A stretch of 64,000 bases of DNA. Origin: Paenibacillus marchantiae (lineage in GTDB: Bacteria > Bacillota > Bacilli > Paenibacillales > Paenibacillaceae). The translations under genes were made by a program, and so were the position numbers. Where the stretch lies: positions 2,356,001 through 2,420,000 of the forward strand of contig NZ_CP118270.1 in the NCBI RefSeq assembly GCF_028771845.1, given 5' to 3'. Positions within the stretch are counted from its first letter, which is position 1. Every line of letters begins with the position of its first letter. The notes beneath the pieces are model-generated. The model was given only the letters and a program-made list of their open reading frames with translations, ran no database searches and was not told where the DNA came from. Below are positions 42,802-55,019 of this stretch, in pieces.

Positions 42802-44472
42802 TTGAGAAATGACCGCGTGTTTACGATAAAGGATATTCTGGCTCGCCCCGTCTTTGCCAAAGCCCGGCTTGCTGCGGGGAAAGAAGGAACATTACGTCAG
42901 GTTGGATGGGTTCATGTGTTGGAGATTACCAATGTTTCTCCATTTGTAAGTCCCCATGATCTTATTTTATCCACTGGACTATGGCTTCAATCGGAAGAAG
43001 GGCGCGAAGAATATCTGCTCCAGTTAATCCGGAGCGAAGCGGCGGGGCTCTGCGTGGAATTTGGTACGAGCATTCATGGCATTCCCGAAGAATTGATTGA
43101 ACTGGCTGACAGGCATCAATTCCCGCTTATCGTGTTTGAGCAACCGGTCCGTTTTGTTGAGATCACGCAAGATATTCACGCTTTGCTTATTAATCATCAA
43201 CACCAACTGCTGAAGAGTCTGGAAACCTATTCCCGTCAGCTTCAGCAGCGAACATTACAGAGTACAGACATGTCGGCTGTACTTCATCTTCTGCATGAAT
43301 ACGCGGCCAAACCGGTTGTGTATATCTCGTCCATGGAACCGGGCAGTTTTGTGCCGGAGCTACCTTCGGAGACACAGCAAGCGATCTACACATGGTACGA
43401 ACAGGAGGTTGAGCATCTGGATCTCAATGATTCAGACACCGAATTATGGTTCCATCTGGATGAGGAACAGGTGTTACTGTGTCACCCGGTCGTATGTTTT
43501 GGTCAGGTTTTTTCCGCGGTAGGCATGGTTGTACATCCTTCAGCACCCGTTGAGTATCTTAAGCTGTTGCTCGATTATACAGCAAAGGCTGCGGCGGCAC
43601 TGACTCTGCGCTCCCAGTTTTTGGAGGAGAAGATGGTACGCAACCAGAATGAACTGATCCAGGATCTGATGAACGGTAACATTCTTCATGAAGAGCAGGC
43701 GCAGACCCGAATGGGGCTCCGTTTGCTGGTAAAGGGACAGTACTGGTTTGCCGGCGGGGTTATTGAGATGGAGCACCGTCTGAAAGGCATCGGCCGTGAG
43801 CGAATGGAAACCAACCATCAGGATATTCTGGTTCTGCTGCGTTCGTTACTCAAAAAGAACAATCTGGCCAGCCTCATCATGCTGAAAAATAATCAGGTAT
43901 ATGTATGCTGTGCCAGGGAAGAGAGCAAGACATCCACACGAAATCAACTGGTAAAGTCACTTGAAGGCATTATTGTTGATGTGAAGAGATTTGCGAGTCG
44001 CAACCTGAAGCAGGTTACGATCCATGCCGGATTTGGCAAGGTGCGTAACCGTTTAACAGGATTGCCAGACAGTCTGCGGGAAGCGTATCAGGTCATCGAA
44101 GTTTCACGATCCGTAGATCGGCTAGAACATATTCATTTTTACGAACGTATGGGTATATATCAAATGTTAAAAGCATTGCCCCAATCGTTTCTGCAGCCTT
44201 TTGTGAATGACTATCTGGGTGTTCTGATTGAATATGATCGGACACATCATCTAAGGCTGGTGGAGACCTTGGATGCCTTTCTGCAAAACTTCGGTTCCAA
44301 GCGGGATGCAGCTGCTCAATTGTTCATACATCGGCAAACTCTGTACAATAGATTGGAGAAGTTAGAAGAATTAATGGGACCTGATTTTATGGATCAGGAA
44401 AGAAGAATCTGCCTGGAGATGGCGCTGCTTGCTCATGCCATGATCGAGGAGGAACAGGATTTTTCGTCTTGA
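42802..44472 (+). CDS. adeR: PucR-family transcriptional regulator, AdeR-like
   Basis: 556 residues starting at TTG (42802) after AGGG. The N-terminal PucR domain reads FTIKDILARPVFAKARLAAGKEGTLRQVGWVHVLEITNVSPFVSPHDLILSTG. The middle GGDEF-like/CdaR part follows, and the C-terminal HTH_30 reads FGSKRDAAAQLFIHRQTLYNRLEKLEELMGPDF. In B. subtilis AdeR, of this family, activates the neighbouring ald gene in response to alanine. The same divergent arrangement here supports that role, so the symbol is a positional inference. Confidence 0.88.
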   Translation: MRNDRVFTIKDILARPVFAKARLAAGKEGTLRQVGWVHVLEITNVSPFVSPHDLILSTGLWLQSEEGREEYLLQLIRSEAAGLCVEFGTSIHGIPEELIELADRHQFPLIVFEQPVRFVEITQDIHALLINHQHQLLKSLETYSRQLQQRTLQSTDMSAVLHLLHEYAAKPVVYISSMEPGSFVPELPSETQQAIYTWYEQEVEHLDLNDSDTELWFHLDEEQVLLCHPVVCFGQVFSAVGMVVHPSAPVEYLKLLLDYTAKAAAALTLRSQFLEEKMVRNQNELIQDLMNGNILHEEQAQTRMGLRLLVKGQYWFAGGVIEMEHRLKGIGRERMETNHQDILVLLRSLLKKNNLASLIMLKNNQVYVCCAREESKTSTRNQLVKSLEGIIVDVKRFASRNLKQVTIHAGFGKVRNRLTGLPDSLREAYQVIEVSRSVDRLEHIHFYERMGIYQMLKALPQSFLQPFVNDYLGVLIEYDRTHHLRLVETLDAFLQNFGSKRDAAAQLFIHRQTLYNRLEKLEELMGPDFMDQERRICLEMALLAHAMIEEEQDFSS

Positions 44473-44495
44473 TGGATCAGGCTGGAAGACAGTCC

Positions 44496-44538
44496 AGACT
44501 GTGCGTTATTGAAAGATGTGCACAGTCTAGCAATTTTT
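44496..44538 (+). terminator. Terminator after the PucR-type gene
   Basis: AGACTGTGC (44496-44504) pairs perfectly with GCACAGTCT (44520-44528), followed by AGCAATTTTT. Confidence 0.75.
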
Positions 44539-44811
44539 ACTGATGCGACGAGTTTGTCGTAATGCTCTCGGTAATACAGGGTTGCCAGAATCCGGACGGC
44601 GGCCGCGAAACAGTCTCGGTTGGCCAGAGGAAGGTGCAAGGGATAGTGAGGTGGGAGCAGCCAAGCGGTATGGTGAAGAGCTGCGCTCTGGAAGAGTTCC
44701 CGTCTCCATTTTTTTGGATGAAACATCGGTTTGACGCAACCATTCATCAAGTCGTTCACGGTTGATTCCTAGTTGTCCGCTCAGATTACAGATATCGAGG
44801 TTTTTTTTCAC
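44527..44811 (-). CDS. Possible small HTH-like protein, doubtful
   Basis: 94 residues from a GTG at 44811 with a weak site (AAAGGCGG) before it; a longer ORF begins at 44913. The first 30 residues (LDICNLSGQLGINRERLDEWLRQTDV) look like a helix-turn-helix, then the sequence becomes low-complexity, rich in R, P and S. Its stop codon lies within the terminator of the PucR-type gene. It could be a real minor gene, a decayed gene or chance. I do not recognise a family. Confidence 0.28.
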   Translation of the reverse strand: MKKNLDICNLSGQLGINRERLDEWLRQTDVSSKKMETGTLPERSSSPYRLAAPTSLSLAPSSGQPRLFRGRRPDSGNPVLPRALRQTRRISKNC

Positions 44812-45155
44812 ACAAATCCGCCTTTCCTGGAATATCGGGCTGTATAGGTTCTGAAAGGGAAGCATGAAGTTTGAAAATAGTAGCTGCTTATGGACTTCAG
44901 CGTTCTGAATCACATCAAATGCCCACTTGATTGGTGTGCTCGATTAGCGGAATGGCGAATATGTTGAACATCCTCATGAAAGATGTATGTACCCAGTGTT
45001 AAACGTTTGCATACAGCTGTTTTGTGTATTTTACTATAATTTGGCTTTTATCTAGATTTTATCACTTCACATGTAACTGTGCGTCTCAATATAGTCTCAA
45101 CTTGTGAGAAAATACGGTTAAGGGAAAGTACCAGTATCTAGTACGGAGGACACAG
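44812..45155. other. AT-rich spacer upstream of the STAND ATPase gene
   Basis: No gene is supported between the doubtful small ORF and 45155. The last 150 bases are AT-rich and should hold the promoter of the ATPase gene. I could not choose a clear -35/-10 pair. CAGTATCTAGTACGGAGG lies directly before the start. Confidence 0.4.
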
Positions 45156-47225
45156 ATGGAAAACAGTAGTGAGATTCAATACGACAGCCATTATGGTCAT
45201 GGAAAACGTTTTGTGGGTCGAGCCAAGGAACTGATGCTGTTGGACCGATGGCTCAGCAATCCGGAAGCACCTTTAACCATTTTTTCAGTTACGGGCATGG
45301 GGGGGATCGGTAAATCATCCTTGCTGTCCGAGATGTTGTCCATTGCTCGAAACCAGGGGGCAACTGCCATATGGATGGATGGCAGATCCTGCGGCTCTAC
45401 ACCGTCAGTTTTTTTGGAGTATCTCTCCTCTACATTGGGACTTGAGACAATGGGGAGTGATGGTAACAAGCGGCCATTAAGCCTGCTGAGTGAAACTTCA
45501 GTTCAGAGGCGGCTGGTCCTTGCTGTGGATAATTATGAGGAGCTGGCTCTTCTGGAGAGTTGGTTTATGGAAGTCTTCGTATCCAAGCTCCCGTTATATG
45601 GAGTACTTATTATTCTGGCCTCACGACCGGAGCCGGCTTCAGCATGGCGGACACATCCAAGGTTGCGGCAGCGCCTCGTGCAGATGCCTCTTCAACATTT
45701 TACGGGTGAAGAAGTGTCCGAATACATTGCATTGGCGGGATCATTGAACAGGAGCATAGCGGGGACGATTGCGCGTATGACGGATGGACATCCGCTCGGG
45801 TTAGCGCTTGCTGTAGAGGCTGCGGATCAGCGCAGGAATATTCCCATCTCCGATTGGACCGAAGTATCACAAATGATTAGTGCCAGGCTGCTGCTTGAAT
45901 TGACGCTTCCCCGCCTGCACCCAATGGTAGAGGTATTAACGCTGCTGGAAACGGCGAATCAGGAATTGTTGGCATCTGTGCTGCAAACAGAGGTGACGCT
46001 TGAGGAATACAACGTCCTGAGGCGTATGTCATTTATCCGTTCCGGTCCTAATGGTTTGGCGCTGCATGATATGGCCAGACTGCATTTGCTTCGGGATTTC
46101 CGCCAACGTGAACCACAGCGTCTGCAAGCCATGCGTGTGCGAATAGCGGGGCTGTTGAAGCCGCTCCATGAACAAGCGGGTCCACATGAGAGACGCCAGA
46201 TTACCAGGAAAATGCTCCTTTTGTGTCAGGAATCCATGCTACAGCATCGGAAGTATGCTGATGTATCGGCAGATTCACTATTTTCTCCGATGGAAGTGAT
46301 GCGAGCGGAAGATTTGCCGGCGTTGCACAAATTGCTCCAACAGTGGTGTGAATATAGTGTGGAGCCCTGGCAGGCGCCGTCTTATCCTGCTTTTTTAGAC
46401 GAACTTGCACAGCGTTATCCTGAGGGAATTGTACTGATGCGTGACAAGGAGGGCGATCCGATCGCGATGTTCATTACGGTGCTCGTGCACCGGGAGAGCA
46501 GCGGGATGTTGTGCAAATATTTTCCGGCCGAAATGCAGGAATGTTTCACACCAGAAGAGCTGGATTGTGATCCGGACCAGACGGATACTCACTTTGCGGT
46601 ACTCGCTGCAGCAAGGGATGATGTGCCAGGTTACAAACGTGAAGAACTTGTGGGTTATATGTCGCTGGATCGTCTGTCACTACTGGGAGAAGGGGCCAGG
46701 GTCATATTGGTCGCAACCAATCCGTATCTGAAGCTGTTTTTGCAGAACATTGGTTTTCGGAGTAAAAGAGCACGTACTCGTTTATGTGACTTGTATGAAG
46801 ATCAGGCATCTGTGCTGGATCTGGATTTACGTAGCGGGCAATTCGGTGACTGGGTGATGTCCCTTTTGGGTCCGGATACAAAGAGCAGCGGGTTACAACA
46901 GGGGACATCTGGCGTGAATCAGGTTCCCTGGTCCGAACAGGATGTACGCAAAATGTTGACTCATCTGCACTCTCCCGGAGAATTGCATGAGTCCGCAGCG
47001 CGAGTGAATGGCATGACGGATGGAATTCAATTACAGACTCATATCCTGGATTTGCTGGAGGGTCGGGTTCATGGTATCTCCCAGCAGGATCAGATGCTGT
47101 TATACACGGCCTATTGGACACATGCTGGCAATCCAACTGCCGCAGCACAAGCATGCTCGATGAGTCGGGCGACATTCTATCGGCATCTGCGAGCGGCTTT
47201 GGTCCGACTGGCAAGAGTGCTATAG
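45156..47225 (+). CDS. STAND-type ATPase with GNAT-like middle and C-terminal HTH
   Basis: 689 residues. The N-terminal NTPase has the lead FVGRAKELMLLDRWL, Walker A VTGMGGIGKSSLL near residue 46, Walker B RLVLAVDNYEEL, sensor-like IILASRPEP and the GxP-type TDGHPLGLALAVEAA, all features of STAND/AP-ATPases. Residues about 380-560 (VMRAEDLPALHKLL, then VGYMSLDRL, then ATNPYLKLFLQNIGFRS) resemble a GNAT acetyltransferase fold. The last 45 residues hold an HTH (NPTAAAQACSMSRATFYRHLRAALVRL). The order suggests a signal-sensing regulator of the MalT/AfsR type with an unusual insert. Stand-alone; target unknown. Confidence 0.7.
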   Translation: MENSSEIQYDSHYGHGKRFVGRAKELMLLDRWLSNPEAPLTIFSVTGMGGIGKSSLLSEMLSIARNQGATAIWMDGRSCGSTPSVFLEYLSSTLGLETMGSDGNKRPLSLLSETSVQRRLVLAVDNYEELALLESWFMEVFVSKLPLYGVLIILASRPEPASAWRTHPRLRQRLVQMPLQHFTGEEVSEYIALAGSLNRSIAGTIARMTDGHPLGLALAVEAADQRRNIPISDWTEVSQMISARLLLELTLPRLHPMVEVLTLLETANQELLASVLQTEVTLEEYNVLRRMSFIRSGPNGLALHDMARLHLLRDFRQREPQRLQAMRVRIAGLLKPLHEQAGPHERRQITRKMLLLCQESMLQHRKYADVSADSLFSPMEVMRAEDLPALHKLLQQWCEYSVEPWQAPSYPAFLDELAQRYPEGIVLMRDKEGDPIAMFITVLVHRESSGMLCKYFPAEMQECFTPEELDCDPDQTDTHFAVLAAARDDVPGYKREELVGYMSLDRLSLLGEGARVILVATNPYLKLFLQNIGFRSKRARTRLCDLYEDQASVLDLDLRSGQFGDWVMSLLGPDTKSSGLQQGTSGVNQVPWSEQDVRKMLTHLHSPGELHESAARVNGMTDGIQLQTHILDLLEGRVHGISQQDQMLLYTAYWTHAGNPTAAAQACSMSRATFYRHLRAALVRLARVL

Positions 47226-47283
47226 GTGATAGAAAGCATAATATAATTTCATTGGAAATTAGCATTATCGGAATAAACCAAAA

Positions 47284-47330
47284 AAACACACAGTAACCGG
47301 CCTATAGAGCTGGTCCTGTGTGTTTTTTTT
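47284..47330. terminator. Bidirectional terminator
   Basis: AACACACAG pairs with CTGTGTGTT, with inner ACCGG/CTGGT, and long T runs on both strands. It serves the ATPase gene and possibly the enhancer-binding protein gene. Confidence 0.88.
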
Positions 47331-47505
47331 GATGGAATCATTCTCAATCAGTGACTATAAGATCCAGGGTTACATGAGGCCGATAGGTTAGTGAAATTGA
47401 AGCATTAACGATTCGTTTCCGCTAACCAGTCGGCCAGTTCTTCTATCTGGATGATGGTGGCAATAGGGTTCCGTCAGTACCGTTATAACGACAAGAAGAG
47501 GCTGG

Positions 47506-49200
47506 TCATAGACCGAGCCTCTTCATGCGGTTATAGAGCGTTGCTCTGGAGATGCCGAGCTGCCGGGCGAGTGTTCTTTTGTTGCCTCCGGCGGCTTTCA
47601 GGTATTGCAGCAGGAGTTCCGACTCATAGATGTCCAACTGCTCCTGATAGGATAGGGTGGAAGGATCCGTCGACTCCTCTTTTTCTTCTTCATGTATTGG
47701 AACAGAAGGGTCCGTGCTCTCGGAGAAAGGAGACGAGCCCGATTCCAGGCCAGACTGTGGATGAAGCTGTACCGTCTCGTTCAAAATGGATTGTGCCTCA
47801 TCCATGGATGAAATAAAGGTGTCAGGGAGATATTCAGGCTTGACCTCGCCATCCGTGGTGAGAATGGTAATCCGTTCAATCACATTTCTTAATTCCCGTA
47901 CGTTACCCGGCCAGTCATACTGGAATAACAGCTTGAACACCTCGGGAGGGACCAGTTCAATATGACGATTATAGAGCAAGGAAAACTCTTGCAGGAAGGT
48001 CTGTGTCAACTCGTAAATATCTTCCTTGCGCTTACGCAGGGGAGGGATGACGAGGTTAATGACATTTAATCGATAGTAGAGATCCTCCCGGAACTGATTG
48101 CGGGCAATCATGCCCAGTAGATTCTGATTGGTTGCGGCGATAATCCGACAGCTTGCCTGTTTCATACGTGTTCCGCCAACAGGGAAGTAACTTTTCTCCT
48201 GTAATACACGCAATAGCTTCACCTGAAGCTCCAGCGGCATTTCACCTATTTCATCCAAAAAGAGCGTACCGCCTTCGGCCAGTTCAATTTTCCCTTTTTT
48301 TCCTTTGGGATCAGCCCCTGAAAATGCACCCTTCTCGTAGCCAAATAACTCACTTTCAAATAATGAACCAGGAATAGCTCCGCAGTTAATGGCAATAAAC
48401 GGCGCTGTCTGCGGTTCACGCAGGTCGTGAATGGCTTTGGCGAATAGCTCCTTGCCCGTTCCACTCTCTCCTAGAATGAGCACGGTAGCTGAGGTAGTAC
48501 TGATCTTGCGTATAGTCTCCAGACAATGGTTGATTACCGGACTGCTACCCTTGATTCTGGCAAACGGATCGGAATCCGGGCGCAGACGGGCAACGGCTTT
48601 CTCCAGATGCTGGACTTTGGATGTCATATGTAATAACTCTTGATGCAGACGAATTTCGGTTGTTATATCCACTTCGGCGGCAACCGCGCCTACAATACGT
48701 CCATCGAGTTGCACTGGACGTGCATTAATCAGGGCGAACAGATCGGGTCTTGGTTGGTGCTGCTTTCGATACACGGTTTCCCCTGTATATAACGTTTTTA
48801 GCGATTGAAGGCGATCCGGGGGAAAGAAATCCGCTGCCGGTTTCCCAATGATATCTTTTTTGTGAATGGAAAAAACATGCTCCGCACCCGATGTCCAGTA
48901 GGTCACCTTTGCTTCTTCATTAATCAACGTCAGAGCTGAGCCTGCTGTCTCCAGTGTTGTCTCGAAATAAGCTTCCATAAGCCGATGGGCATGCATCATT
49001 TCTTGCAGAACATCGGATACAGCGATATAGCCCAATAGAGGTCCATCATCCTGAATTAACAGATAAGGACTGGTATTGAAAAGGGGGATGGCATCTGCCA
49101 GTCCAGTGGTTGAAGGGATGGTGGGCATGGGGAGGCCCGAATCCAGGATACTCGTATCTGTACGTAATAAGGTCATTAATTCTGGAAGTAAATGTTTCAT
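47506..49200 (-). CDS. Sigma-54-dependent enhancer-binding regulator (RocR-like)
   Basis: 564 residues from the ATG at 49200 (MKHLLPELM) behind GAGGTGA. The sensor half contains CBS-like and PAS domains (ETAGSALTLINEEAKVTYWTSGAEHVFSIHKKDIIGKPAADFFP). The AAA+ domain has Walker A GESGTGKELFAKAI, the sigma-54 contact loop as GAFSGA instead of GAFTGA, Walker B GGTLFLDEIGEMP and arginine-finger segment REDLYYRLNVI. The Fis-type HTH (GGNKRTLARQLGISRATLYNRMKRLG) ends the protein. Three sigma-54 promoters for proline and aspartate catabolism lie within 11 kb, so it is the likely activator. Confidence 0.92.
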   Translation of the reverse strand: MKHLLPELMTLLRTDTSILDSGLPMPTIPSTTGLADAIPLFNTSPYLLIQDDGPLLGYIAVSDVLQEMMHAHRLMEAYFETTLETAGSALTLINEEAKVTYWTSGAEHVFSIHKKDIIGKPAADFFPPDRLQSLKTLYTGETVYRKQHQPRPDLFALINARPVQLDGRIVGAVAAEVDITTEIRLHQELLHMTSKVQHLEKAVARLRPDSDPFARIKGSSPVINHCLETIRKISTTSATVLILGESGTGKELFAKAIHDLREPQTAPFIAINCGAIPGSLFESELFGYEKGAFSGADPKGKKGKIELAEGGTLFLDEIGEMPLELQVKLLRVLQEKSYFPVGGTRMKQASCRIIAATNQNLLGMIARNQFREDLYYRLNVINLVIPPLRKRKEDIYELTQTFLQEFSLLYNRHIELVPPEVFKLLFQYDWPGNVRELRNVIERITILTTDGEVKPEYLPDTFISSMDEAQSILNETVQLHPQSGLESGSSPFSESTDPSVPIHEEEKEESTDPSTLSYQEQLDIYESELLLQYLKAAGGNKRTLARQLGISRATLYNRMKRLGL

Positions 49201-51410
<2,210 letters not shown>

Positions 51411-51468
51411 CTCAAGCTATGAGCTCTGAAGCAGAATGGGGAATAGGCTGCCTGAAGGAGGGGATTGT

Positions 51469-51825
51469 ATGACTGTTCTATCAACCGGACCCATTGACAA
51501 TAGTCCAGTTCTTGGTGTGAATCCTTCGAGTTTTGTAACGGTGAGGATTGTGAACAGGGATTTGGTCAATAGTTCAGCTCTTCAGATTTATGGTTACATC
51601 TTGAACGGTGAGAGAACGATGTATGTCAGTGAGTTGATCGAAGTGTTTCCTAACCAGGTACTCACAAGGAATTATAGTACAAACTTCGTTGCTTACGAGT
51701 TCGTATTCACCATCAGTGGTCCAGCTGTGAATGAGACCGAGGTTTCCGTGTGGGGAAAGACATCAATGGGTGAGTTGGTAGACGCGCACCGACTAGTATC
51801 TGCCGAACAATTAGGCTCGGGATGA
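51469..51825 (+). CDS. Stalkless paralog of the collagen-like proteins' N-terminal domain
   Basis: 118 residues from the ATG at 51469 (MTVLSTGPIDNSPVLGVNPSSFVTVRIVNRD) behind AAGGAGGGG. It aligns along its whole length with residues 1-122 of the two collagen-like proteins on either side (VSELIEVFPNQVLTRNYSTNFVAYEFVF, then VSVWGKTSMGELVDAHRLVSAEQLG) and stops just where the GXX repeats would begin. It may be an anchoring or capping subunit that co-assembles with them. No family function is known to me. Confidence 0.8.
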   Translation: MTVLSTGPIDNSPVLGVNPSSFVTVRIVNRDLVNSSALQIYGYILNGERTMYVSELIEVFPNQVLTRNYSTNFVAYEFVFTISGPAVNETEVSVWGKTSMGELVDAHRLVSAEQLGSG

Positions 51826-51879
51826 AATAGATAGGCAACTTGAGGGGAATTAAGTCATGGTACAAAGGAGGGTGATTGA

Positions 51880-53634
<1,755 letters not shown>

Positions 53635-53765
53635 TGAGAATGCATCAATTAATTGATGTGTCCAAAAAAATAGACATTTTAAATTGGGGATGCTCATTTT
53701 TTAGACATTAAGAGATAAGCCGGAGAGAAGAAAAGTTGGATGCTCTGGAATGCTGTGTATACAGA

Positions 53766-53822
53766 AAAACCATGTGCCCTGAAAGAAAGTGGCAGCATGG
53801 TTTTTGTTTTTTTTATGCTTGT
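53766..53822. terminator. Bidirectional terminator
   Basis: AAAAACCATGTGCC pairs with GGCAGCATGGTTTTT, with one bulged base and T runs on both strands. It lies between the propeller gene and the convergent proline dehydrogenase gene. Confidence 0.88.
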
Positions 53823-53850
53823 GTTTTTATGTCTGAGTCCAGTCGAGAAA

Positions 53851-54774
53851 TTATCTGAACATGTTTTTGACCACCATCCAGAGATTTGCTGGTTTCTCGG
53901 CCAGACGGCGGGTGTAGTATGGATACCACATGGTTCCATAGGGCACGTAACAACGAATGCGGTAGCCTTCCCTGGCCAGGCGTTCCTGCTCGCCCATACG
54001 CAAACCGTACAACATTTGAAATTCAAATGCATCCGGGGAAATTCCCCGATCCTTCGCATATTGCTTGGTCCAGGAGATAATGTGGTCATCATGTGAAGCA
54101 ACCGCAGTGTATACACCCTGATCCAGATGATTGCGAATCATCGTTTTGAATTGATCAATCACTTCTGAAGTGTTCTGATAAGCTACGGATGCAGGCTCCT
54201 TGTAAGCACCTTTCACCAGACGTAGCCGGATTCCTTCCCGAATCATATCACGTGTATCTTCTACGGTACGATGCAAGTAGGCTTGCAGTACCGTACCTGT
54301 ATTATCCAGTCCCTCCGAGTGTAAACGGCGCACAATATCCAAAGTCGCTTGGGTAAACGGGCTGTCCTCCATATCGATCCGGACGAACAGATTATGCAGC
54401 TTCGCTTGGGTGGCAACCGCACGTATATTTCGATAACCTTCCTCAGGGTCCAGCGCGAGTCCCATTTGGGTTGGTTTTAGCGAGACATTGGAGTCTGCAC
54501 CCTGACGGGCAATGCCTTCGACCAGACGTATATACTCATCCCGATACAACGCGGCTTCTCTTAAATGGGTAATGCCCTCGCCCAGATGATCCAGTGTAGC
54601 CATAATGCCTTTGTTGTTGAGTACCCGAATCTCTTCGAGAGCTTCTTCCAGTGTGTTGCCTGCGATAAACTTTCCAGCCAGCTTTTTGCCGTATTTGATG
54701 GAGAGATTCTCCACAGCTTTATTACCTGCGACGGTCAGCAGCGTTTTACGGTACATTTCGGTTCCGATACTCAT
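53851..54774 (-). CDS. putB: Proline dehydrogenase (monofunctional)
   Basis: 307 residues, the FAD-dependent TIM-barrel enzyme that oxidises proline to P5C. Motifs in order: SNVSLKPTQMGLALD, LFVRIDMEDSPFTQATLDI, VLQAYLHRTVEDT, RLRLVKGAYKEPASVAY, VASHDDHIISW, FEFQMLYGLRMGEQERL and RCYVPYGTMWYPYYTRRLAEKPAN. The length fits the Bacillus PutB/FadM type. AAGGAGGAA precedes the ATG. It is divergent from P5C dehydrogenase, and both have sigma-54 promoters in the shared spacer. Confidence 0.95.
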   Translation of the reverse strand: MSIGTEMYRKTLLTVAGNKAVENLSIKYGKKLAGKFIAGNTLEEALEEIRVLNNKGIMATLDHLGEGITHLREAALYRDEYIRLVEGIARQGADSNVSLKPTQMGLALDPEEGYRNIRAVATQAKLHNLFVRIDMEDSPFTQATLDIVRRLHSEGLDNTGTVLQAYLHRTVEDTRDMIREGIRLRLVKGAYKEPASVAYQNTSEVIDQFKTMIRNHLDQGVYTAVASHDDHIISWTKQYAKDRGISPDAFEFQMLYGLRMGEQERLAREGYRIRCYVPYGTMWYPYYTRRLAEKPANLWMVVKNMFR

Positions 54775-54819
54775 CGGGGTTCCTCCTTATGGATCATGTT
54801 TCTTTATAACAAAGATATC

Positions 54820-54837
54820 AAGCAATAATCATGCCAA
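54820..54837 (-). promoter_or_regulatory. Sigma-54 promoter of proline dehydrogenase
   Basis: On the minus strand TTGGCATGATTATTGCTT has GG and GC exactly ten bases apart and differs from TTGGCACG-N4-TTGCT only in the ACG part. A start site about 12 bases further gives a leader of about 35 bases. Confidence 0.85.
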
Positions 54838-54873
54838 GGTTGTTCTGCATAGAAGAAAATGGGCGGTAATTTT

Positions 54874-54908
54874 GAAGGATAATATTTATTTTTAAAAAAT
54901 ATTCCTTC
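54874..54908. promoter_or_regulatory. Possible enhancer site between the divergent sigma-54 promoters
   Basis: GAAGGA-T-AATATT (54874-54886) and AATATTCCTTC (54898-54908) form an inverted repeat with one inserted base. It lies between the two sigma-54 promoters, where a shared activator site would be expected. It is close to the plus-strand promoter (about -55), so looping geometry is unusual. Confidence 0.45.
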
Positions 54909-54919
54909 ATCAACCGGAG

Positions 54920-54937
54920 TTGGCACGGATCTTGCTA
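54920..54937 (+). promoter_or_regulatory. Sigma-54 promoter of P5C dehydrogenase
   Basis: TTGGCACGGATCTTGCTA is a full match to the -24/-12 consensus with ten bases between GG and GC. It lies about 85 bases before the start codon. Confidence 0.92.
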
Positions 54938-55019
54938 CATATATTGGGTGATGAGTAAAATGCATGGCAACTCAGGCAAACAGCCAGCGAACCCCCACAT
55001 CTGAAGGAGGAAATCATTC

